NCBI GenBank assembly: GCA_047635695.1
Contig: JBLILN010000007.1
Coordinates: forward strand, 24,230-88,229
DNA from: UBA2136 sp047635695
GTDB lineage: Bacteria > Pseudomonadota > Alphaproteobacteria > UBA2136
Direction: 5' to 3'
Length of the DNA stretch: 64,000 nt
The position numbers were made by a program, and so were the translations under genes. The notes under the pieces were generated by a model. That model did not search any database. It had not been told where the DNA came from and was given only the letters and a program-made list of their open reading frames with translations. Below are positions 16,669 through 25,678 of this stretch, piece after piece (within the stretch, counting starts at the first letter, position 1; every line of letters starts with the position of its first letter).

Positions 16669-17760
16669 TTAAAACGCCTCTTCTTCTTTTTGTCTGTCAC
16701 TGATGATGATACAGCAAATAATACATACGCCTATAGGGACGACCCACTGCCCGTATAAAAAGAGAAGGCTCCCTTTATTGGCAATATTGTGGTTAATCAC
16801 AATAAGGGCTTGATAACAAAATGCGATTAAAGTGGCAATGGTGGCAGGCCTCACAGAACCAAAGCGTCTGCTTCTGGTACGAATAAGCACGCAAGCAGGA
16901 ATAAGTACCAATGGGAAGACACTAAAGGGCCACAAGAGACGCTTATGGAATTCAGCTTTATATTCGCTGGCATCTTTATCCGAAAGATCTTCGGTATTTA
17001 ATAACTCGCCAAGATACAGCTCTTGCGCGCCACGTTTGCGGCTGGTGGGCTTCGCAATTTGTCTCATAATATCGACGGTATGTTTTTCGAACTCTAATAC
17101 ACTTAGGCGGTCGCCGCTCACTTCTTGCCTTGTACCTTTATGAAGGACAAGGCTTGGGTAGCCCTTATCAGAAAATATAATACGACCGCTTTCTGCCATC
17201 CAAGTGATAGGACTCTGAGGGTTTTGCGTGTCATGTACTAAAATACCATCAAGCTTATAGTTTGGGTGCTTCTTGCGAATATACACCATGGTGTCTGCGC
17301 CCATTTGGTTGAAAGCACCTTCTTCAAGTAAAATATTACCACCACCTTCGCGGATGTCATGCTGTAAAGCTTTGAAGCTCGACATACCCGCTGGCATAAA
17401 CCAAAGTGTAATGCTGTAGCATAAAGTCATAACAATGGTTGCCATAAACATGGAAGGCCAAATAATACGCCAACGGCTTTGCCCTGAAGCAAAGAAGGCG
17501 CTCAGTTCATTGTCGTCATTTAAGCGCTTGTATGAAAAGGTGGCGCCCGCAAATAATGAAAGGGGTAATATAACGATAAGTAGAGAAGGGATAACAAGCA
17601 CGGTAATCCAAAGAAAGGTTGAAACGTCGAGCCCTTTGTTCACAATGTAGTCCATAAAGCGTAATGACTGCATAAGCCATACAATAGAAAGAAGCACAAC
17701 GAGTGCCGTAATCGTTGGCTTAACTTGGTCTTTAAATAAATATTTAGTAAATATACGCAA
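16669..17760 (-). CDS. lptF: LPS export permease LptF (YjgP/YjgQ family)
   Basis: This is the first gene of the lptF-lptG-lptD-surA-rsmA run, coding for 363 residues. It begins with IFTKYLFKDQVKP, typical of LptF. Helices occupy about 15-35, 55-75 and 95-120, followed by the periplasmic jellyroll and three C-terminal helices, ending in a charged QKEEEAF tail. It is divergent from pepA, an arrangement also seen in Escherichia coli. A perfect 17-base GTAC palindrome lies in the shared upstream region at 17806. Confidence 0.91.
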   Translation of the reverse strand: MRIFTKYLFKDQVKPTITALVVLLSIVWLMQSLRFMDYIVNKGLDVSTFLWITVLVIPSLLIVILPLSLFAGATFSYKRLNDDNELSAFFASGQSRWRIIWPSMFMATIVMTLCYSITLWFMPAGMSSFKALQHDIREGGGNILLEEGAFNQMGADTMVYIRKKHPNYKLDGILVHDTQNPQSPITWMAESGRIIFSDKGYPSLVLHKGTRQEVSGDRLSVLEFEKHTVDIMRQIAKPTSRKRGAQELYLGELLNTEDLSDKDASEYKAEFHKRLLWPFSVFPLVLIPACVLIRTRSRRFGSVRPATIATLIAFCYQALIVINHNIANKGSLLFLYGQWVVPIGVCIICCIIISDRQKEEEAF

Positions 17761-17805
17761 AGTTTTTCCTTTATTTGAGTTATTAAATTATTTCACTTGC
17801 GCCTA

Positions 17806-17822
17806 AAGTACAAGTTGTACTT
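17806..17822. promoter_or_regulatory. Perfect palindrome between lptF and pepA
   Basis: AAGTACAA-G-TTGTACTT is an exact palindrome 46-62 bases upstream of the lptF start codon, in the divergent lptF/pepA intergenic region. Its GTAC-N5-GTAC core resembles the family 2 intergenic elements at 35590 and 47947. It could be an operator, but no matching regulator is known. Confidence 0.4.
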
Positions 17823-18007
17823 GTCGACTTATAAAAATAACCTTCTAATCCCAAAGCACAGCCTAGAACTGTTTAAAATAAAAAATGATTCTAAACTCTA
17901 AACTGTATATTAATTCTCTTATGACCAATTCATTCCTTGAATAGATGCACTAGACGTTATATCCTTATTCGGTTCGAAAAACAATAAAAACAAAAAGGAA
18001 TGACGTC

Positions 18008-19489
18008 GTGGTTAAAGTATCTGCAAGCCCTATCAGCATAGAAAAATTAAAAAACACAGTTGTATTATTTGCAACAAAAGATTCTACACTTGGAACACAA
18101 GGGAAAGCATTTGATAAACTTTATGGCGGCATTGTTGCTAAAGCACTAAAGGCATCACGCTTTACAGGCGCAAAAGAATCGACTTATGCCTTCGCCACAC
18201 CGCACCTCGAAAATGTTGCTCACATTATCATTGCAGGCCTTGGTTCTGAAAAGAACATAAACGCAAACACATGGCGCCGTACGTCAATTAAAGCAGCGCA
18301 ACGTGCAGAAGCACTGGGCTCAAAAGAAGCTCAATTTGTTATAGAGAATATAAAGGATGACAAAACAAACGCCGATACGATTGCTGTCGCTGTATATGAA
18401 GGTGTTCAGTTAGCGTCATACAAGTTTGACCGTTTTAAAACAGGCCAAAAGGCACATCAAAAAACAAGCCTGCAAAAAGTTGTTGTTCAAATGAAGGACG
18501 AGAAAGCCTTTAAGAAAGAAATTACTTTACTCGACGCACAAACAGAAGGCGCTGACCTTGCCCGTGACCTTGTGAACTTGCCACCTAACATTGCCAACCC
18601 TGATTTAATGGCACAAACAGCAAAAACGCTGACAAAAGACGGCGTTAAAGTTAAAATTATTGGCGAAAAAGAAATGGAAAAGCTTGGCCTTAACTTACTT
18701 TTAGCTGTTGGCCGTGCGTCAACACAAGAATCACGTTTAATTGTTATGAAGTATAACGGTGATAAAAAATCTAAAGACTACAAATGTATGGTCGGTAAAG
18801 GTGTAATGTTCGACACGGGTGGTTACAACCTTAAACCGGGTGCAGGTATGGCACAAATGAAGGCTGATATGGCGGGTTCTGCTGCTGTGATGGGTGCTAT
18901 GAAGGCACTTGCAAAACGCAAAGCCAACGTTAACGTTATTGCCGTTTGTGGTTGTGTTGTGAACATGGTGGGCGGCAATGGCTTCCTACCTTCAGATATT
19001 CTCACGTCTTACAGCGGTAAAACAGTAGAAATTGGTAACACCGACGCTGAAGGCCGTTTGGTATTGGCTGACGCGATGGCTTACATCATCGACAAGGAAA
19101 AACCAACAGAAATTATCGACGTTGCCACATTAACAGGCGCTTGTATGGTTGCTTTAGGTGGCCACTATGGTGGTTTGTTTAGTAACTGCGACACCATGTC
19201 TAAAGGTTTACTCGCTTCTGGCGAAAACACAGGTGAACGCTTGTGGCGCTTACCAATCGACAGTGGCTACGGTGCTAAACCAAAACTAGCTGACCTTAAT
19301 AACGACGGTAACCCATACGGTGGCGCTTCAACAGCCGCTGTATTCCTCAAGCAGTTTGTCGGTGATACACCATGGGCACACCTTGATATTGCGGGTGTGG
19401 GTATTGGTGATAAAATCCCTGGTACATCACCTGTTGCAGGGGCGTCAGGCTTCGGTGCTAGGCTTTTGGTGAATTACTTCGAAAGCTAA
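18008..19489 (+). CDS. pepA: Leucyl aminopeptidase PepA (M17 family)
   Basis: PepA removes N-terminal residues, preferring leucine, using two metal ions. In E. coli it also binds DNA. The 493-residue protein has an N-terminal macro-like domain and a catalytic domain with GKGVMFDTGGYNLKPG and the family signature NTDAEGRL at residues 344-351. The start is GTG with an AAGGA site about 9 bases upstream. The metal ligands D-T-G-G, D and D-A-E are all present. holC lies downstream as in many proteobacteria, but an unrelated gene has come between them. Confidence 0.96.
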   Translation: MVKVSASPISIEKLKNTVVLFATKDSTLGTQGKAFDKLYGGIVAKALKASRFTGAKESTYAFATPHLENVAHIIIAGLGSEKNINANTWRRTSIKAAQRAEALGSKEAQFVIENIKDDKTNADTIAVAVYEGVQLASYKFDRFKTGQKAHQKTSLQKVVVQMKDEKAFKKEITLLDAQTEGADLARDLVNLPPNIANPDLMAQTAKTLTKDGVKVKIIGEKEMEKLGLNLLLAVGRASTQESRLIVMKYNGDKKSKDYKCMVGKGVMFDTGGYNLKPGAGMAQMKADMAGSAAVMGAMKALAKRKANVNVIAVCGCVVNMVGGNGFLPSDILTSYSGKTVEIGNTDAEGRLVLADAMAYIIDKEKPTEIIDVATLTGACMVALGGHYGGLFSNCDTMSKGLLASGENTGERLWRLPIDSGYGAKPKLADLNNDGNPYGGASTAAVFLKQFVGDTPWAHLDIAGVGIGDKIPGTSPVAGASGFGARLLVNYFES

Positions 19490-19511
19490 GCGTAAAACTT
19501 TATAAAACTAA

Positions 19512-19537
19512 AAAAGGCACCATGAGGTGCCTTTTTT
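19512..19537 (+). terminator. Terminator of pepA
   Basis: AAGGCACC and GGTGCCTT pair and are followed by a T-run, about 22 bases after the pepA stop codon. Confidence 0.88.
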
Positions 19538-19621
19538 ACTAAGCGCACTTGTAATACGGTTAATAGGTGCCTATAACAAAGATGAAGTATACATTTTTCT
19601 TACCGTTTATGGAGGTGGCTT

Positions 19622-20185
19622 ATGCCCCGTATAAAACCCCCTTTTGAATTATTAAAAAATCAAATCTTGGCATTGGGCGTTAGCGACTCACTTGTTTACA
19701 GCCTTATTGCATCAAGGTGCCTGTATCATGCTTTATCAAATACTGATGAAGTGAAAAAGTTAACATTTAACCGACAAGAAGAAGGGAAATGTGTTGATAT
19801 CTATCTTAAAATAGACGAATTTCCAGGTGACGATGTACTTTTAGAAGATATACAATGCAGTTTTAAGCCTGATCAAGCTTTTAAAATGCTTATGTCATTT
19901 TATATCGAAGACATAGATGTAAAAAATCTTTATGACTTTTGTTATTATGACGATTATGCAGGTGAATTTGAACAAAGAAAAGGTTCTCATTCATTGCCAA
20001 CCAACGGCTTTATGAAGCTAGATTTACTGTTACTGCAAAGTTTTTCTAATCATCAACGTGTACCAGAAGTTGAATTGACCGATGATGAGCATGCTTATTT
20101 AAATAAACTAAAAACGATTGAGTTTGAGCCTGAAACTACACTTATAATGGAAAGTATAGACGTATATCTTTCAAGCTTACGTTAA
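19622..20185 (+). CDS. Hypothetical protein (187 aa)
   Basis: I do not recognise this protein. It has a strong ribosome site (GGAGGTG about 5 bases before ATG), no signal peptide, and an acidic composition (DEFPGDDVLLEDI, VELTDDEHAYL). It looks cytosolic, with mixed helix and strand. Terminators stand before and after it, so it is transcribed alone, between pepA and holC, which are usually adjacent. This suggests a later insertion. Confidence 0.7.
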   Translation: MPRIKPPFELLKNQILALGVSDSLVYSLIASRCLYHALSNTDEVKKLTFNRQEEGKCVDIYLKIDEFPGDDVLLEDIQCSFKPDQAFKMLMSFYIEDIDVKNLYDFCYYDDYAGEFEQRKGSHSLPTNGFMKLDLLLLQSFSNHQRVPEVELTDDEHAYLNKLKTIEFEPETTLIMESIDVYLSSLR

Positions 20186-20208
20186 AGACTCATCTAGCAA
20201 AAACAAAA

Positions 20209-20238
20209 AAACACCTTTCAATTGAAGGGTGTTTTTTT
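20209..20238 (+). terminator. Terminator of the 19622 gene
   Basis: ACACCTTTCAA and TTGAAGGGTGT pair with one wobble, followed by eight Ts. Confidence 0.85.
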
Positions 20239-20354
20239 TAATATTATAATGGTGCTTTCACGTGAAGTTTCTCGTAAAAGTATCGGTTTTTATACTGCTT
20301 TATCTTTCATGTCAAATTTGCTATATATGAAGGATATAAAAACGAGGAGTGACC

Positions 20355-20807
20355 ATGACTGAAGTTTCATTTTACCAAGTAATGGATAGCACGCCTGCAT
20401 CGGTGGACGCCACTTTGCCGTCTCTCTTAAATAAAGTCTTAAAAACGGGCAAGAACGTCATTGTAAAATGCACCAATGCCGACCGTATGGAACGCTTAGA
20501 CGATTCATTATGGTCGTTTAAAGCCGACAGCTTTATGGCGCACGGCACCGAAAATGACGACTTTGAGGCAAAACAGCCGATATATCTCACAACAGGGGAC
20601 GAAAACCCAAACGGCGCCGACATTCTTATATTGCTCAGCGGCGCAAGCGCTGACGACTTTTCTTCCTACGACCGTGTACTCGACATGTTTGAAGCGTCCG
20701 ACGTGCAAAAAACAAACGCCCGCAAACGCTGGAAAGACCTAGCTGACAAAGGCTACCCACTACAATACTTCGCCTTTGAAGACGGTAAATGGGGCAAAAA
20801 AGCTTAA
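20355..20807 (+). CDS. holC: DNA polymerase III chi subunit
   Basis: Chi links the clamp-loader to single-strand binding protein during replication. The 150-residue protein shows the alphaproteobacterial HolC pattern: SFYQVMDSTPASVDATLPSLLNKVLKTG, DRMERLDDSLWSF, LILLSGA and DVQKTNARKRWKDL. The ATG at 20355 has GAGGAG six bases upstream; a GTG two codons earlier is inside that site. It lies downstream of pepA, the usual neighbourhood. A homologue of the psi subunit is not seen. Confidence 0.9.
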   Translation: MTEVSFYQVMDSTPASVDATLPSLLNKVLKTGKNVIVKCTNADRMERLDDSLWSFKADSFMAHGTENDDFEAKQPIYLTTGDENPNGADILILLSGASADDFSSYDRVLDMFEASDVQKTNARKRWKDLADKGYPLQYFAFEDGKWGKKA

Positions 20808-20923
20808 TCTAAGCAGTTTTTGTTGTGCATGCCTTGTAAAATCATAAACTATTTCTTATAACTAACTTAACAATACAATTGGCCCTTACGGGCTTTCCCT
20901 TTTTTCCTCTAAGGAGGTAGCAA

Positions 20924-21346
20924 ATGGTTACGCCAAACGTGTGTTTACGTATTATAAACCCTAATTTTATAAATATCAAAAAAATGAATGACTACATTGT
21001 GAGTGCTTTGACATCTATCAATGCACAAAGAGCTGGTATAAATTATATAACATATAAGCAAATTATGCGTTCTTTTATAATACTGCAAAGCTATGTAAAA
21101 AAAACAAGAGCGCTTGAATCAGCATTGCATCTGAAAATTGCATCGACAGGGAAAGAGTTAACAAGTTTTTCCTATAATGAACTTCAAGAATTAAACCCAC
21201 TTGTGAAAAAAAGCCTTTTTTTGCAAGGCAAGTTAGAAATGGCTATCGCTCAACTACCTTGGAAATTTAATACAGAATTAATAGATGGATGTATTGGTAA
21301 GTTCATTATTTTTAATGATAAACAAAGGTTTGAACTCACATTATAG
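20924..21346 (+). CDS. Hypothetical protein (140 aa)
   Basis: This basic protein is not recognised. A perfect AAGGAGGT lies 6 bases upstream of the ATG, so it is probably well translated. No signal peptide, membrane helix or known motif is visible. It is mostly helical, with a run of charged helices in the middle (SYVKKTRALESALHLK) and NELQELNPLVKKSLFLQGKLEMA. A terminator follows at once. Its codon and base use is A+T-richer than that of holC next door. Confidence 0.68.
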   Translation: MVTPNVCLRIINPNFINIKKMNDYIVSALTSINAQRAGINYITYKQIMRSFIILQSYVKKTRALESALHLKIASTGKELTSFSYNELQELNPLVKKSLFLQGKLEMAIAQLPWKFNTELIDGCIGKFIIFNDKQRFELTL

Positions 21347-21353
21347 CGACACA

Positions 21354-21383
21354 AAAAAGGCCTCCCTTAGGAGGCTTTTTTTT
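21354..21383. terminator. Shared terminator between the 20924 gene and hldE-C
   Basis: GCCTCC and GGAGGC pair across CTTA, with A-run before and T-run after, so it can work for both convergent transcripts. Confidence 0.88.
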
Positions 21384-21398
21384 GTGTCTTAAACTTAA

Positions 21399-21914
21399 TT
21401 AAACAGCTTTTTCAGACGCTTCTATTTCAAGCTTTTTTTGAACACTTGCCAGCCAAGATGTTGTTGAACAACCTTCAACAAACGGTATGCTATGGGCGGC
21501 ACCGCCGTAAGCCATCACAAAATCACTGCCAACAATTTCGGCTATGCTGTAGTCACCACCTTTTACAATAACATCGGGGCGTAAAATTTGTAAAATTTCC
21601 ATCGGTGTGTCTTCGTTAAATTGCGTAACATAGTCAACACTTCTAAGGCCTGCCATGTGAAAGGCTCTATCATTTATGTTGTTAAAAGGACGTGCTGAAC
21701 CTTTACCTAGACGTTTCACAGACGCGTCGGTGTTTAAGGCAACCACTAAAATATCACCATATAATTTACTTTTTTCCATATAGTCAATGTGACCACGGTG
21801 CAAAATGTCAAAACACCCATTGGTGAAAACAACTTTTTTGCCCTTCGCCTTTTCAGCATCTAAAATTTCTTTTAATGCGTAACGGTCTAAAATAATACGG
21901 TCTGCGCTCTTCAT
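21399..21914 (-). CDS. D-glycero-beta-D-manno-heptose 1-phosphate adenylyltransferase (RfaE2 type)
   Basis: This enzyme activates heptose 1-phosphate with ATP to ADP-heptose, the precursor of the LPS inner core. The 171-residue protein is the C-terminal half of bifunctional HldE as a separate gene. It has the cytidylyltransferase motif VVFTNGCFDILHRGHIDYM near residue 30, then VALNTDASVKRLGKG, RPDVIVKGGDY, and a GCSTTSW end matching the family's G-x-STT motif. The start is MKSADR, with AGGTGA about 6 bases upstream. It fits the LPS-transport genes nearby; the kinase partner is not in the window. Confidence 0.92.
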   Translation of the reverse strand: MKSADRIILDRYALKEILDAEKAKGKKVVFTNGCFDILHRGHIDYMEKSKLYGDILVVALNTDASVKRLGKGSARPFNNINDRAFHMAGLRSVDYVTQFNEDTPMEILQILRPDVIVKGGDYSIAEIVGSDFVMAYGGAAHSIPFVEGCSTTSWLASVQKKLEIEASEKAV

Positions 21915-22105
21915 AAGTTCACCTTTGTTCATAAGAATTATGTGTATTGTATTTAAAGTGGGCATTAAATCAATAAATTTCAGCATTTTTCGTGAAAAAC
22001 ATGGAAAAAACCGCTACAAAGTGTTAAAAATGATAACCGTTTATGTTTAGCTTTGGCTACTTCATGAAACCGAATAAAATAAATAAAATAAAAAAGGCGA
22101 GCCTT

Positions 22106-24748
22106 ATGTTAACTGGTAACGATATCCGCGCAAAATTTTTAAACTTCTTTGAAAGCAAAGGGCACACCATTGTCGCCTCAAGCTCTTTGGTGCCCGACAA
22201 TGACCCAACATTGATGTTTGTTAACGCCGGTATGAACCAGTTTAAAAATGTTTTTACAGGCTCTGATAAGCGTGACTATACCCGTGCCACATCGTCACAG
22301 CGTTGCGTGCGTGCAGGCGGTAAACATAATGACCTTGAAAATGTGGGTCACACAGCAAGGCACCATACGTTCTTTGAAATGCTTGGTAACTTCTCCTTTG
22401 GTGACTACTTTAAAGAAGAGGCGATTCCATTTGCTTGGGAATTTTTAACATCAAAAGATTATATCGGTCTCGACGCTTCAAAGCTTTATGTCACGGTTTA
22501 CCACACCGATGACGAAGCCTACGACATTTGGCATAAAAAAGTTGGTTTGCCAGAAGACCGCATCATTCGCATTTCAACCAATGACAACTATTGGTCAATG
22601 GGTGACACAGGCCCATGTGGCCCATGCACCGAAATTTTTTACGACCATGGCGCCCACATTGAAGGTGGCCTGCCAGGAACACCGGAAGAAGACGGTGACC
22701 GTTTTATCGAAATTTGGAACGTGGTTTTCATGCAGTTCGAAAAATTTGCTGACGGCACTAAAATTCCACTACCAAAAACAGGTGTGGACACGGGTTGCGG
22801 GCTAGAACGCCTCACAGCCGTGCTTCAGCACCAAAATAACAACTACGACATTGACATGTTCCAACATATTATCCAAAAAGCTTCAGCACTGAGCGGTGTT
22901 GAATATGGCAAAGATGAAGACCAAACAACTTCATTGCGTGTATTGGCCGACCATATCCGTTGTGCGTCATTCCTCCTTGTGGACGGCGTGATGCCAAGTA
23001 ATGAAGGCCGTGGTTACGTTTTGCGCCGCATTATGCGCCGTGCTATGCGCCACATTAACCTGCTTGGTATAAACGAACCATTTTTATATAAATTGGTTAC
23101 GCCGCTTTGCGAAGTGATGGGCGAACAATATCCAGAACTCACACGTGCCAAAAGCATGATAGAAGACGTGATTAAAACCGAAGAAGAACGTTTTATTAAA
23201 ACGCTCAACAAGGGTATGAAACTGCTTGAAGCTGAAGTTTCTACCATGGCTAAAACTGATAAATTTAAAGGTGATATTGCCTTTAAATTATACGATACGT
23301 TTGGTTTCCCGCTTGACCTCACGCAAGACGCTTTGCTTTCTCGTGGTATTGCCGTAGACGTGCAAGGTTACGAATCATGTATGGCAATACAGCGTGATAA
23401 AGCACGCGCAGCTGGCATGGGCGGTACTGGGCAATCGAAAATGGCGGATATTTGGTTCGACATACGTGAGGCCGTACCTGCGACTGAATTCCTCGGCTAC
23501 GACCACATCAAAGCCGAAGGGCAAATTGTTGCGCTTGTTATGGATGACGCTAAAGTTGATAACCTGAAAAAAGGCGACAAAGCTGTTGTTGTGACAAACC
23601 AAACGCCTTTCTACGCTGAAAGCGGCGGCCAAGTGGGTGACAAAGGTTTTATTAAAACATCAAGCGGTCTCGCACAAGTTATCGACACTAAAAAGGTACT
23701 TGATGGTGCCTTGTTCCAACATATTGTTGAAGTGACAGAAGGCGAAATTTCAATAGAACAAACAGCCGAACTTATTGTTGACGAAAGTAACCGAAGCGCC
23801 ATTATTAAAAACCACTCATGCACACACTTGATGCATAAAGTATTAAGCGACGTATTGGGTGACCATGTCTTCCAAAAAGGTTCAGTGGTCGACGAAAACC
23901 GCCTGCGTTTTGACTTCTCGCAACCTAAAGCCATGACGGTGAATGAACTGGAAATGAGCGAAAAACAGGTCAATGCCATGATATGGGAAAACACAGAAGT
24001 TATCACACGTTTAATGGATAAAGAAGCCGCTGTTGAAGCGGGCGCCATGGCCTTATTTGGCGAAAAATACGACAGCGAAGTACGTGTTGTTTCCATGGGC
24101 GACAATATAAAATCGGTTGAACTTTGTGGCGGTGTGCATGTTAAACGCACTGGCGACATTGGCCTGTTTAAAATTGTTTCTGATAGTTCTGTCAGTGCGG
24201 GTGTACGCCGTATTGAAGCGGTAACAGGTGAAAAAGCTTTTGAATATTTAAGTGCGCAGGACACTACCGTTAAACGTATCGCCTCACTCACAAAAGTGAA
24301 GGGCAGCGAAGTGGAAACACGTATTGTAGCCATGCAAACTGAAATTAAAAAGCTTAAAAATGACGTTAAAAACGCACAAAAAGGTGGTGGCAATAGCAGT
24401 CAATCTCCAGCGGAGTTGGCACAAAATGCAGAAACCATTAACGACGTTAAGTTCGTCTCTCTTGCCCTTGAAGGTGTCGAAGCAGGCGTTCTGCGTGAAA
24501 TGATTGACGACATTAAAAACGCACTCGGCACAGGTGTGGTTATTTTGGCTTCCAATAATGGTGAAAAATCATCGATTGTTTGTGGTGTCACAAAAGACCT
24601 TATTGGTCAACATAAAGCAGGCGACATTGTCGCTGCCGCAGCGGCAACGCTTGGCGGTAAAGGTGGTGGACGCCCTGATATGGCCATGGCTGGAGGACGT
24701 TCTGGTGATTTACAGGCGGCTCTTGCTGCCGCAAAAGCGACCCTTTAA
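22106..24748 (+). CDS. alaS: Alanyl-tRNA synthetase
   Basis: AlaRS charges tRNA-Ala and edits mischarged Ser and Gly. The 880-residue protein starts at MLTGNDIRAKFLNFF, the usual AlaRS N-terminus. Class II motifs are present (TRATSSQRCVRAGGKHNDLENVG, HHTFFEMLGNFSFGDYF). The editing site has H570 and H574 (NHSCTHLMH) plus C674 and H678 (CGGVH). The C-terminal coiled region and C-Ala domain follow (LGGKGGGRPDMAMAGG). Length and motifs are complete. A terminator and a family 1 intergenic element follow. Confidence 0.98.
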   Translation: MLTGNDIRAKFLNFFESKGHTIVASSSLVPDNDPTLMFVNAGMNQFKNVFTGSDKRDYTRATSSQRCVRAGGKHNDLENVGHTARHHTFFEMLGNFSFGDYFKEEAIPFAWEFLTSKDYIGLDASKLYVTVYHTDDEAYDIWHKKVGLPEDRIIRISTNDNYWSMGDTGPCGPCTEIFYDHGAHIEGGLPGTPEEDGDRFIEIWNVVFMQFEKFADGTKIPLPKTGVDTGCGLERLTAVLQHQNNNYDIDMFQHIIQKASALSGVEYGKDEDQTTSLRVLADHIRCASFLLVDGVMPSNEGRGYVLRRIMRRAMRHINLLGINEPFLYKLVTPLCEVMGEQYPELTRAKSMIEDVIKTEEERFIKTLNKGMKLLEAEVSTMAKTDKFKGDIAFKLYDTFGFPLDLTQDALLSRGIAVDVQGYESCMAIQRDKARAAGMGGTGQSKMADIWFDIREAVPATEFLGYDHIKAEGQIVALVMDDAKVDNLKKGDKAVVVTNQTPFYAESGGQVGDKGFIKTSSGLAQVIDTKKVLDGALFQHIVEVTEGEISIEQTAELIVDESNRSAIIKNHSCTHLMHKVLSDVLGDHVFQKGSVVDENRLRFDFSQPKAMTVNELEMSEKQVNAMIWENTEVITRLMDKEAAVEAGAMALFGEKYDSEVRVVSMGDNIKSVELCGGVHVKRTGDIGLFKIVSDSSVSAGVRRIEAVTGEKAFEYLSAQDTTVKRIASLTKVKGSEVETRIVAMQTEIKKLKNDVKNAQKGGGNSSQSPAELAQNAETINDVKFVSLALEGVEAGVLREMIDDIKNALGTGVVILASNNGEKSSIVCGVTKDLIGQHKAGDIVAAAAATLGGKGGGRPDMAMAGGRSGDLQAALAAAKATL

Positions 24749-24758
24749 ATATTTAGGG

Positions 24759-24785
24759 GAAGGGCGCCTTCGGGCGTCCTTTTTC
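24759..24785 (+). terminator. Terminator of alaS
   Basis: GGGCGCC-TTCG-GGCGTCC, a stable tetraloop hairpin, is followed by five Ts, about 14 bases after the alaS stop. Confidence 0.85.
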
Positions 24786-24796
24786 GTTTTAACGAA

Positions 24797-24875
24797 ATGT
24801 CATTGCCTGCGTGGCAATTGCCATTTGTCTCACCATAAAATTACATCCTGAATTCAGCCTTCCTAACGGTGCATC
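24797..24875 (+). repeat. Dispersed intergenic element, family 1 (copy C)
   Basis: This 79-base element starts ATGTCATTGC and ends CTAACGGTGCATC, sharing both ends with copy A (1065-1142). It shares ATGTCATTGC, GCAA, CCAT, CTCA, TAAAAT and CCTGA-TTCA blocks with the copy at 39777. It begins just after the alaS terminator. Confidence 0.5.
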
Positions 24876-24894
24876 TATGGATGATGTAACAAAT

Positions 24895-24921
24895 AAAAAG
24901 CCCCCAAATTGAGGGCTTTAT
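24895..24921 (-). terminator. Terminator-like hairpin
   Basis: AGCCC and GGGCT flank CCAAATTGA, with A-run on one side and T-rich sequence on the other. It lies beyond the 3' end of the minus-strand gene at 24972 and probably ends that transcript. Confidence 0.65.
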
Positions 24922-24971
24922 CTCGAGAGTATAGGCTATTTGTCTAAAGTTATTTTTTTTTGTTAAATGGC

Positions 24972-25457
24972 TTACGTTACATTTGATAATACAAAGTTTA
25001 GTAAAGGTAAGTATCTAAATTGATCACGTAGCAATGGCTCGTAATCCATACATAAGCGATTACGTAACAAATAAATAAATTTCATTCTATCTGTAGCAAT
25101 GCTGTACCTTTTACCCAAATATTCTATTTTAATGTCACGTGCATTAAGTAATGTTTTGTAAAGATCTTCTTGTAACAAAGAGGCATCGCTACTCATGGTG
25201 TGATATTGCCCAAAGTCAATAATGATCGTTGATTGCTCTGCGTGAGACACAGCACTTTCAATAGATTCATCCTTGCAGATTTGAGATAAAATATAATGTC
25301 TAAGGACATCGCATAGTTTTGTCCCAGACTTTGTTTTAGGAGTACAATAGTCCATACAAAGAACAGATGTATTCTCTTTGCCATAACGTTCAGTTAGTTC
25401 ATGAACTGTGTCCCGAGTTTTATCTTGTTGTTTAATATATAATTCATGTTGTGGCAT
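24972..25457 (-). CDS. Hypothetical protein (161 aa)
   Basis: I do not recognise this protein. It is hydrophilic and probably cytosolic, with a likely core of STIIIDFGQYHTMSSDASLLQEDLY around residues 75-100. That segment could be a nucleotide- or substrate-binding strand-loop. YLGKRYSIATDRMKFIYLLRN follows it. No signal peptide is present. It is divergent from the gamma-glutamyltransferase gene, with about 220 A+T-rich bases between. Base composition is lower in G+C than its neighbours, which may mean recent acquisition. Confidence 0.6.
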   Translation of the reverse strand: MPQHELYIKQQDKTRDTVHELTERYGKENTSVLCMDYCTPKTKSGTKLCDVLRHYILSQICKDESIESAVSHAEQSTIIIDFGQYHTMSSDASLLQEDLYKTLLNARDIKIEYLGKRYSIATDRMKFIYLLRNRLCMDYEPLLRDQFRYLPLLNFVLSNVT

Positions 25458-25678
25458 AAAAAAGAGTTGCGCACGAAAAGTGCAAAATAAGCATGTAAAA
25501 TGCTTGTAAATGATTTAGATATTTCAAATTCTACTCTAGATATGGGTGAGGGTGGCTGATATTTCAAGTATTTTAGGCGCCTGTTCACAAAAAAGGCGCA
25601 TTTTTTTATTTTAGGGGCTATAACGTGGTACGTTTATTGCTATAATAACTTTAATAAATATAAAAAAATAAGGCCGTT

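Noticed and set aside
23611..24393. Minus-strand open frame of 260 codons
   Set aside because: It lies wholly antisense to alaS, is rich in Ser/Thr/Leu as shadows are, and has no family features.
25394..25588. Minus-strand 64-codon frame overlapping the start of the 24972 gene
   Set aside because: It overlaps a better frame on the same strand and has no ribosome site.
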